This document shows, one piece after another, positions 7,540-12,943 of a stretch of 15,288 bases of DNA (positions within the stretch are counted from its first letter, which is position 1; the number at the start of each line of letters is the position of its first letter). Source of the stretch: an uncultured Bacteroides sp. (GTDB lineage: Bacteria; Bacteroidota; Bacteroidia; Bacteroidales; Bacteroidaceae); the NCBI GenBank assembly GCA_934716785.1, contig CAKUYM010000071.1:1-15288 (forward strand), given 5' to 3'. The translations under genes and the position numbers were made by a program. Below the pieces are notes generated by a model that searched no databases, was not told the origin of the DNA, and saw only the letters and a list, made by a program, of their open reading frames with translations.

Positions 7540-8393
7540 CAATATGTCAGAATTTCATTTCCCGTTTCTGTAATCAGAATCATATTTTCCCATTGTGCAG
7601 AGGGTAGCCCGTCATCGGTGCAGACAGTCCATCCGTCAGCCTCGTCTATGAATACATCATAGCTTCCCATATTGATCATCGGCTCGATGGTAAAAGTCAT
7701 ACCGGGCACAATCACCATGCCTGTGCCACGACGTCCGAAGTGTTCTACATCCGGTTCTTCATGGAATTTTATTCCCACGCCATGTCCGCAAAGGTCACGT
7801 ACAACGCTGTATCCGTTCTTTTCAGCATGTTCTTGAATGGCTGCGCCCACATCCCCCAACTGTTTCCAAGGCTGTGCAGCGGCAATACCTATCTCCATAC
7901 ATTCTTTGGTTACTCGAACGAGCTTGCGCATTTCGGAACTGACATCACCTATCATAAACATGCGTGATGCATCGGAAAAATATCCATTGTAAATCGTTGA
8001 AACATCCACATTGATAATATCTCCGCTTTTCAGAATCTCATTTTTGTTGGGTATCCCATGGCATACCACATCATTGATGCTCGTACAAACGCTTTTGGGG
8101 AATCCCTCATAATTGAGTGGGGCGGGGATGGCGCCATGGCTGGTTGTGAAGTCATAAACCATTACATCAATTTCCTCGGTAGACATTCCTTCACGAATGT
8201 TCTCCGAGATGTAATCCAATAATGCCGTATTGATTTTTGCACTTTCGCGAATCCCTTCCAGTTGTTCCGGTGTGCGGAGTACTTTCCGCGGTGGGAGCTT
8301 ATATCCTTGTTTTCTGTATTTCTGTATTTTCTCTTCTACTGCTGCCGGGTAATTGGAAGGGGTAAACCGGAACCCTTTGATAAAATTCTTCAT
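7539..8393 (-). CDS. map: Methionine aminopeptidase, type I
   Basis: A cytosolic metalloprotease of 284 residues that removes the initiator Met. All five metal ligands are in place: D130 and D141 (INVDVSTIYNGYFSDASR), H204 (GHGVGIKFHEEP), E237 (FTIEPMI) and E269 (QWENMILIT), with catalytic histidines H112 (CHGIPN) and H211. It carries about 30 extra N-terminal residues compared with E. coli Map, basic and aromatic (KNFIKGFRFTPSNYP), as in a Bacteroidetes-specific subgroup. This is probably a paralogue of the map often found in ribosomal-protein operons. An in-frame ATG exists at 8423, but it falls inside the promoter -7 box (8421-8428), so the ATG at 8393 is the start. rmuC follows with a one-base overlap. 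Confidence 0.95.
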   Translation of the reverse strand: MKNFIKGFRFTPSNYPAAVEEKIQKYRKQGYKLPPRKVLRTPEQLEGIRESAKINTALLDYISENIREGMSTEEIDVMVYDFTTSHGAIPAPLNYEGFPKSVCTSINDVVCHGIPNKNEILKSGDIINVDVSTIYNGYFSDASRMFMIGDVSSEMRKLVRVTKECMEIGIAAAQPWKQLGDVGAAIQEHAEKNGYSVVRDLCGHGVGIKFHEEPDVEHFGRRGTGMVIVPGMTFTIEPMINMGSYDVFIDEADGWTVCTDDGLPSAQWENMILITETGNEILTY

Positions 8394-8420
8394 TTTATGT
8401 GATATTTTAAAATCGTATCG

Positions 8421-8428
8421 CAAAGGTA
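8421..8428 (-). promoter_or_regulatory. map-rmuC promoter, -7 box TACCTTTG
   Basis: On the minus strand this is an exact TAnnTTTG match, 27 bases before the map ATG at 8393. It overlaps the alternative ATG at 8423 and so decides the start codon. Confidence 0.65.
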
Positions 8429-8559
8429 GAGAATAAAAATGTAAGATAGCTTTTCTACTTCTAAAACTTTTTCAGTCTTTAGCATAAGATATGCGGTTAC
8501 ACTATAAATAGGTATCCCAAATAGGTGCCAATTTTAATACGAACTCGGAATAAGTAGAC

Positions 8560-8690
8560 CTACCATAAGAGTTAAAAAGTAAAATCTTGCTGTCATCTGT
8601 CACCTATTGGCACTTAAACGTTTGATAGATAGTGGATAAGTTCGTGACAGCAGCCTGTGACAGTACGGTGACAGCAGAAATGCTGTCACC
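8560..8690 (+). repeat. Left inverted-repeat arm of the 660-bp element
   Basis: It aligns with the reverse complement of 9088-9219. The first ~49 bases differ at only about four positions, and 22 consecutive bases (8587-8608) are identical to the complement of 9172-9193. It contains GCTGTCA/CTGTCACC in one orientation (8589-8604) and then GTGACAG three times in the other (8644, 8657, 8668), ending in a perfect hairpin. Confidence 0.85.
8667..8690. repeat. Perfect 10-bp hairpin with GAAA loop
   Basis: GGTGACAGCA (8667-8676) and TGCTGTCACC (8681-8690) are fully complementary around GAAA. If transcribed rightward this gives a GNRA-type tetraloop hairpin followed by a pyrimidine-rich run (TCTCTTTTCTTTTC), which could act as a weak terminator. 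It is the inner end of the left arm. Confidence 0.7.
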
Positions 8691-8705
8691 TCTCTTTTCT
8701 TTTCA

Positions 8706-8719
8706 GAAACTACTGTTTC
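8706..8719. repeat. Isolated dyad GAAACTACTGTTTC
   Basis: It has the same GAAAC-N4-GTTTC form as the phased array starting at 8779 but is 73 bases upstream and off the 22-bp register. It is probably an outlying copy of the same site. Confidence 0.5.
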
Positions 8720-8778
8720 AGGTTAGTTTTATTATTTGCTTTAAAAGTAAATGGTTCCCAAGTTGTTTTCATTTATTT

Positions 8779-8925
8779 AAAACTGTAGTTGCAGCGTAGC
8801 AAAACCATAGTTCCATAGCCGGTGGAACTATGGTTTCGAACCTCTGAAACAAGAGTTCCTAACGTCTGAAACTACAGTTCCGAGCATGTGGAACTACAGT
8901 TTCACCCCTATGAAACCAATACGGT
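8779..8925. repeat. Seven 14-bp dyads on a 22-bp pitch (GRAAC-N4-GTTYC array)
   Basis: Units start at 8779, 8801, 8824, 8846, 8868, 8890 and 8912, so the spacing is 22 bases except for one of 23. Examples are AAAACCATAGTTCC, GGAACTATGGTTTC, GAAACTACAGTTCC and GGAACTACAGTTTC. The last unit keeps only GAAAC. The 8-9-base spacers are unrelated in sequence. Units occur in two orientations (GAAAC..GTTCC = A, GGAAC..GTTTC = B) in the order A A B A A B A. Units 2 and 3 together form a perfect 13-bp stem (8802-8814 with 8824-8836). A pitch of about two helical turns puts the sites on one DNA face, which suggests cooperative binding by a dimeric protein. Confidence 0.8.
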
Positions 8926-9000
8926 GTGTAGTACTTTAGATTGAGATGTGTACTGGTTTTGGTTGACAACTTCTTAATCTTACTTGTAAGTATGGTTGAC

Positions 9001-9056
9001 AGAGTTGGTACTTAGTTATAAACAGAGTTGATACTTATTTATAATATGAGTTGACC
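9001..9056. repeat. 23-bp direct repeat (AGAGTTGRTACTTA...), 2.4 copies
   Basis: 9001-9023 and 9024-9046 match at 19 of 23 bases, and a third partial copy starts at 9047 (TGAGTTGACC). Further GTTGAC words occur at 8962 and 8995 and small dyads at 8962-8970 (GTTGACAAC) and 8979-8990 (CTTACTTGTAAG). The unit differs from the 22-bp dyad array, so the core holds two separate repeat systems. Confidence 0.65.
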
Positions 9057-9087
9057 TTTTTTACAGCTAAAGAAATGAAGGAACAAG

Positions 9088-9219
9088 CCTGTGACAGCAA
9101 AAGTTCTGTCACCGTGCTGTCACAGATTGCTGTCACATCGCTATTTGTTTACTATCAGATGTTTAGATGTAAATAGGTGACAGATGACAGCAAATTCTTA
9201 CTTTTCAACTCTATGGTAG
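9088..9219 (-). repeat. Right inverted-repeat arm of the 660-bp element
   Basis: The mirror of 8560-8690. It holds GTGACAG at 9091, CTGTCAC at 9106, 9118 and 9130, and GGTGACAGATGACAGCAA at 9176-9193. CTGTGACAGCA (9089-9099) and TGCTGTCACAG (9115-9125) form a perfect 11-bp stem. A competing 7-bp stem can form between 9091-9097 and 9106-9112. It ends 18 bases from the stop of the truncated fic gene. Confidence 0.85.
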
Positions 9220-9237
9220 AATGTTGAGAGATTAGAT

Positions 9238-9597
9238 TCATTTCTCATAACCTTCATAGTAATAGCTCTGCTCAATACTTTTGATAATGACCTCGCGATT
9301 TTCTGTATCTGAGGTTAGATTCAGGCTAAGCAGATAACGAATTTCAAGATCATTGACAGGTGAGCGTTCCATTGCTGAGAAATATTGGTCTTTATCCACA
9401 TACTGCCAATTGACCACTTTGCCGAGTGAACGTTTGAGCATCATGTCGAGCCAGATGCGTGTAGAACGGCCATTACCATCCATAAAAGGATGACAGACGT
9501 TCATCTCGGCATACTTCTCGATGATAAGTTCAAATGTATCTTCGGGCATTTGCTCTACGGAAGAAAGTGCTATATTCCAACTCAAACGATCTTGATT
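9238..9597 (-). pseudogene. Truncated class III Fic protein (AMP transferase), N-terminus missing
   Basis: The frame encodes the catalytic and C-terminal half of a Fic protein. It has the full active-site loop [12 protein letters not shown] and ends in [11 protein letters not shown], which contains the SxxxEG inhibitory motif that, in class III Fic proteins such as Neisseria NmFic, lies in a C-terminal helix and blocks ATP. Text such as [19 protein letters not shown] and [15 protein letters not shown] matches that group closely. Class III proteins are about 190-200 residues. Here only ~119 codons are open before an in-frame TAG at 9598-9600, and the only starts are non-ATG (TTG at 9585). The first ~70 residues, including the flap region, are missing. 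The 3' end is intact. A short product is possible, but I judge it a pseudogene. It abuts the 660-bp element. Confidence 0.75.
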
Positions 9598-9694
9598 CTA
9601 TAAAAATCTTCGTCAGCCATCTTATGAAAGTTTTTTGTAATTACTGATGTAAGAAACGAGCATTTTTATAGACAACACCCTTTCGGGTATCAAT

Positions 9695-11338
9695 TTATCG
9701 CGCATTTTTTATAGCTTTAAATACCGGCTGTATCTTCTGAATCTCCGATTCAAAGCCGAACCAGTAGCCATGCCCTTCCTCATCAGTGGGAAGGAAGCAC
9801 AGACGTAGATTCTCGCGGTATGTTCCATACATCACTTCCCAACTATCGGGGGGAACCTGCCGTTTGGTTTTTACTCTTTCTGCCGGGGCTTTCTTCAGCG
9901 ACATACCTGCTTCTATCCATGCGATGCTGACTTGCGTCAAGTAATCCGGATAATGACGTTTGCAGAAATCATATAGGATAAGTCCTCTTCTTTCTAAACT
10001 TAAAGGAGTGTCGATGACATCCGTTTGCACCAGATGGTCAAGGAATTCATGCAAGAAGGAGGGATTCTCCAAAATCAGTGTCCGAGTAATTCCCTGCCAG
10101 GTGGGAGTATTGTAAAATCCATCCAAGAGGCGGGAAAGATAATGTGCCGTTTGTAGTTCATCGACTGATATCTCACGAGTTTGCAGAACCTCGTATGGTG
10201 GAAGCGGTGAGTATCGGATTCCTAACTCTTCTGCTCTTCTTCGCATTTCGGTGCCGGGTAGCAGCTTCAGGGATTCCAGTTGGATTTCTCCTGCTCCGTA
10301 TTCTGCCAAGGTGTGGACATCCTCGAATATCTCGGATAAATGATAGAGTGGGAGTCCTGCTATCAGGTCGGCATGTGTCTCCATGTTTTTTAGTGAACAG
10401 AGATATTTTAGGCCTGCAAGGGCGTCGGATAGTTTGCCCATGCGCCGACTTTGCCGCAACACGTCTTCTTTCAGACTTTGAATTCCGGCCTCCAGGTGCA
10501 ATAAACCTTTCGGCAGGGTGGATAGTTCTTGCTTTAGCTCTTCGGAAAGGAGGGCCGGATGGATTTCAAGATGAAAACAGATGTCCGGATATTGGCGGAA
10601 TAAGTCGAGCAATGCCTTTGCCCTTTTGTTGTTGTAGTTGAAGGTACGGTCAAGAACACGAACATTCTTGATGCCATGTTGGTGAATATCATCAAGGCGT
10701 TCACGGATAGCTTCCAAGGAAATGGTGCGGACAGGCTTTTCACCGCCACTGACACAGAAAGCGCAGGTATTAAAACATCCCCGAGTCGTCTCAAGCTGGA
10801 CGAAGGGTTTGCTCCAATTAAAGAAACGACTTTTCTCCGGAGATATGAGTTGTGAGAAGTTCATGACACGGGCAATGCCGTTGTCCCGATATTGATTGTT
10901 TTCATCCAAATAGCAGAGTCCGGCTATTGACTTCCATTCTTCTTTGGGGTGATTCCACGCTTTTAGCCACAAAGGAAATACTTCTTCGCCTTCTCCGCGA
11001 AACACTCCGCTTACGTACCTGTTTCTATATAAGAAATCCTCGTTGTCTCCCAAGAATTCGGGACCGCCGAGTATGACACAACACTCCGGCAATAGTGCTT
11101 TGGCACGTGAAACGATGTGCAATAGCTGCTCATGATTGAATAGCCAATTGGTCGCTGCAATGATGTCCGGTCGGTGACGGTAGATTTGATTGACGACACT
11201 GCCGGTATTTTCATTGATTGTGGCAGAAACTACGCACCATTCGATGGTTGTGTTGTCTGCTATTTGGGCATGGAGTGCCGGGAGTGCTAATGAGGAGTGT
11301 GCGTATGAGCTATTTAAATCAAGCCAAAGAAGTTTCAT
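9695..11338 (-). CDS. B12-binding domain radical SAM protein with DUF4080-type C-terminus
   Basis: A 547-residue protein. Residues 1-~125 form a cobalamin-binding Rossmann-like domain (PDIIAATNWLFN, CCVILGGPEF, GVFRGEGEEVFP). The radical SAM domain starts with TTRGCFNTCAFC, whose C188, C192 and C195 are the CX3CX2C ligands of the SAM-binding 4Fe-4S cluster. It continues through RVLDRTFNYN, LEIHPALLSEE, LEAGIQSL and ETHADLIAGLP, the usual strand motifs of the YgiQ/MiaB-like B12 radical SAM group. The C-terminal ~150 residues match the DUF4080 extension. The substrate is unknown; family members methylate or rearrange unactivated carbons. It is monocistronic on the minus strand and its promoter at 11365-11372 diverges from that of the lipoprotein gene. 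Length and start (ATG 11338) look normal. Confidence 0.9.
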   Translation of the reverse strand: MKLLWLDLNSSYAHSSLALPALHAQIADNTTIEWCVVSATINENTGSVVNQIYRHRPDIIAATNWLFNHEQLLHIVSRAKALLPECCVILGGPEFLGDNEDFLYRNRYVSGVFRGEGEEVFPLWLKAWNHPKEEWKSIAGLCYLDENNQYRDNGIARVMNFSQLISPEKSRFFNWSKPFVQLETTRGCFNTCAFCVSGGEKPVRTISLEAIRERLDDIHQHGIKNVRVLDRTFNYNNKRAKALLDLFRQYPDICFHLEIHPALLSEELKQELSTLPKGLLHLEAGIQSLKEDVLRQSRRMGKLSDALAGLKYLCSLKNMETHADLIAGLPLYHLSEIFEDVHTLAEYGAGEIQLESLKLLPGTEMRRRAEELGIRYSPLPPYEVLQTREISVDELQTAHYLSRLLDGFYNTPTWQGITRTLILENPSFLHEFLDHLVQTDVIDTPLSLERRGLILYDFCKRHYPDYLTQVSIAWIEAGMSLKKAPAERVKTKRQVPPDSWEVMYGTYRENLRLCFLPTDEEGHGYWFGFESEIQKIQPVFKAIKNAR

Positions 11339-11364
11339 GCAAATATTTTAAGTTATAATGGTTG

Positions 11365-11372
11365 CAAAAGTA
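11365..11372 (-). promoter_or_regulatory. Radical SAM gene promoter, -7 box TACTTTTG
   Basis: An exact TAnnTTTG match on the minus strand, 26 bases before the ATG at 11338. Confidence 0.6.
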
Positions 11373-11414
11373 CAAAAAACTTATGGCTTGGCGTGTATAG
11401 TCAAATAAAAACGC

Positions 11415-11422
11415 TAATTTTG
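11415..11422 (+). promoter_or_regulatory. Lipoprotein gene promoter, -7 box TAATTTTG
   Basis: An exact TAnnTTTG match on the plus strand, 29 bases before the ATG at 11452. Together with the box at 11365-11372 it makes a compact divergent promoter region. Confidence 0.6.
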
Positions 11423-11451
11423 TATTTATAAATGCTGTAAACCGGAATTTT

Positions 11452-11850
11452 ATGAAAATGATTAAGAAATATGCAGGTATCTTGATGATGCTGACCTTGT
11501 TGGTCGGCTTCACTTCGTGTGAGGACGATGAGGATATTTATGATGATTTGATGGGACGTACCTGGGTTGGGGATTTGGGATTCGGATATGATGACGATCC
11601 TATAGAAAGTGCTATCCGACTGGATGGCAATGGCATGGGGATAGATTACTTGTCTTATTATAGGGATGGCGCTCCTTGGAGAGACCTGCCATTTAATTGG
11701 GGAGTGGAATATGGCACTCTATATATAGATTATGGAAGCGGTTACGAATTGCGTGAGATAAGAAATGTACATGTCAACAGACGCTATTTATGCGGTGATT
11801 TGTATATAGATGGAATATACTTTGATTATGTTGAATTGAGACGTGATTGA
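11452..11850 (+). CDS. Small putative surface lipoprotein, 132 aa
   Basis: Residues 1-22 form a lipoprotein signal (MKMIKKYAGILMMLTLLVGF) ending in a lipobox with C23. The mature protein starts CEDDEDIYDD. An acidic run straight after the lipidated cysteine resembles the lipoprotein export signal that sends Bacteroidetes lipoproteins to the outer face of the outer membrane, so surface exposure is likely. The rest is short, aromatic and acidic (TWVGDLGFGYDDD, NWGVEYGTLYIDYGSGYELREI, VELRRD), consistent with a small all-beta domain. It resembles other unnamed Bacteroides lipoproteins but I recognise no functional domain. The ATG at 11458 is an alternative start two codons in. It is monocistronic, with its own promoter and a terminator 45 bases after the stop. 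Confidence 0.8.
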   Translation: MKMIKKYAGILMMLTLLVGFTSCEDDEDIYDDLMGRTWVGDLGFGYDDDPIESAIRLDGNGMGIDYLSYYRDGAPWRDLPFNWGVEYGTLYIDYGSGYELREIRNVHVNRRYLCGDLYIDGIYFDYVELRRD

Positions 11851-11895
11851 TTAGGATCACGTGATTGAGCGTGATTCAATAAAGATATAATTCAT

Positions 11896-11957
11896 AAAAA
11901 GTGAAGGGGATATAACCTGTTGAACATTGAAACATAGGTATATCCCCTCGCTTTTTT
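11896..11957. terminator. Bidirectional terminator between lipoprotein gene and rluA-family gene
   Basis: AAAAAGTGAAGGGGATATAACCT on the left pairs with the segment 11935-11955 (AGGTATATCCCC, then TCGCTTTTT) with one bulge, around a ~17-base loop. A run of T ends it on the plus strand and a run of A starts it, so it can stop both converging transcripts. Confidence 0.88.
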
Positions 11958-12003
11958 ATAAAATGCGTTTATTTATAAATGCTTTATTTATAAAATTGCT
12001 TTA
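11955..12003. repeat. AT-rich tandem repeat, three units of TTTATAAAnTGCnTTTA type
   Basis: TTTATAAAATGCGTTTA (11955-11971), TTTATAAATGCTTTA (11972-11986) and TTTATAAAATTGCTTTA (11987-12003) lie head to tail. The third copy includes the stop codon of the RluA-family gene. It probably reflects slippage. Confidence 0.55.
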
Positions 12004-12921
12004 TTTCTTTAGAAACAACTTCTTGAAGTCAGCCGGATAAGGTGTCTCAAACTCCATCAAATCCCCCGTCACCGGATGGTAGAAACAAAGTTTGAAAGCA
12101 TGAAGGGCTAATCGTCCGATAGGGTTCGAATAATTTTCACCGCCATATCTGCCGTCACCGGCAATCGGATGACCTAAATCCTGCATGTGCACACGAATCT
12201 GATTCTTGCGTCCGGTTTCCAAATCGAGTTCCACCAAGGAATACCCGTTCGCACGTTTGATAGTCCTATAATGTGTGATTGATTTCGAACCGCCGTCATC
12301 ATATCTGCTGGAACTTACATATAAGGTCTTGTCTGTCAGCCAAGACACCACCGTATCGTAGTCTTTCTCCATCGTTCTTTCTACTACCGCTACATATCGG
12401 CGGTCGGTCACTATTTCGTGCCAATTGTCACGTAGGGTACGTTGAGTCTTTTCGTCTTTGGCAAACATCATCAAGCCGGAGGTATCCCTATCCAGACGAT
12501 GAACGACATATACACGGAATTGGCGCCCTGAACGCTGCACATATTCATTCAGGATTGTATAAGCGGTACGTTCTTTCTGACGCTCCGTGTTGACCGACAG
12601 CAGTCCCGGCATCTTTTCGACAACGATGATATAAGCGTCTTCATACACAATCTTCAGCAATCTGTTGTTGAATTCTTTCTTTCCTTTTTGCTTGCTGATC
12701 TGCACTTTCATTCCCGGTTGAAGGGGGAAGTTGAATTGCGTGGTAATCACATTGTCAACCAATACCACCCGTTTGCTCAATAATGCTTTCAACTTCGTCC
12801 GGCTTGCGTCCGGCATTTTTGCCGCCAGAAACTCCATAAGCTCCATCGGCTCCCTGACAGCATAGTTCGTATATTGTGCGCGTGCTTTTTCTGCAGGCGT
12901 CTTTCTCGGTCTCTTTTCCAT
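12001..12921 (-). CDS. RluA-family RNA pseudouridine synthase
   Basis: A 306-residue enzyme that isomerises uridine to pseudouridine in RNA. An S4-like RNA-binding domain covers about residues 25-78 (MELMEFLAAKM, RTKLKALLSKRVVLVDN). The catalytic domain carries HRLDRDTSGL (141-150) with the catalytic Asp at D144, then KSITHYRTI, LVELDLETGRKNQIRVHM and GHPIAGDGRYGG, all standard RluA/RluD-family motifs. Whether the target is 23S rRNA (RluD-like), RluC-like or tRNA cannot be told from sequence alone. It begins 22 bases after the stop of the methyltransferase gene upstream on the same strand, so the two RNA-modification enzymes form an operon. The basic N-terminus (EKRPRKTPAEKAR) is common in Bacteroides copies. 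Confidence 0.93.
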   Translation of the reverse strand: MEKRPRKTPAEKARAQYTNYAVREPMELMEFLAAKMPDASRTKLKALLSKRVVLVDNVITTQFNFPLQPGMKVQISKQKGKKEFNNRLLKIVYEDAYIIVVEKMPGLLSVNTERQKERTAYTILNEYVQRSGRQFRVYVVHRLDRDTSGLMMFAKDEKTQRTLRDNWHEIVTDRRYVAVVERTMEKDYDTVVSWLTDKTLYVSSSRYDDGGSKSITHYRTIKRANGYSLVELDLETGRKNQIRVHMQDLGHPIAGDGRYGGENYSNPIGRLALHAFKLCFYHPVTGDLMEFETPYPADFKKLFLKK

Positions 12922-12943
12922 TTTTCTTTGTTCTTTTGAGAGG

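Larger units (their letters stand above)
8560..9219. other. 660-bp structured non-coding element bounded by long inverted repeats
   Basis: The 8429-9237 stretch has no credible gene. From 8560 to 9219 it is built symmetrically. CTACCAT at the left edge mirrors ATGGTAG at the right edge, and arms of ~131 bases (8560-8690, 9088-9219) are imperfect inverted repeats, by eye roughly three quarters identical. They enclose a ~400-base core with a 22-bp-phased array of dyads and a 23-bp direct repeat. No transposase or integrase is present and no target-site duplication is obvious. Candidates are a non-autonomous mobile element, a relic replication or transfer origin, or a large protein-binding array. 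The left flank 8429-8559 shows only two AAATAGGT copies (8506-8513, 8519-8526). Confidence 0.65.

Noticed and set aside
8394..8423. Ten-residue N-terminal extension of Map from ATG 8423
   Set aside because: The ATG overlaps the predicted -7 box, so it would not be transcribed as part of the leader.
8779..8925. Possible CRISPR array
   Set aside because: The conserved unit is only 14 bp and variable, spacers are 8-9 bp, orientation alternates and no cas genes are present. This is a phased binding-site array, not CRISPR.
9582..9620. Short frame [12 protein letters not shown] upstream of the fic fragment as its true start
   Set aside because: It is in a different frame, does not resemble class III Fic N-termini as I know them, and stops after 12 codons; I do not claim it as a remnant.
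9677..9688. ACCC-TTTC-GGGT hairpin as terminator of the radical SAM gene
   Set aside because: Only a 4-bp stem and no T run on the minus strand.
10144..10641. 165-codon open frame antisense to the radical SAM gene
   Set aside because: Lies wholly inside a well-supported CDS and shows no family resemblance.
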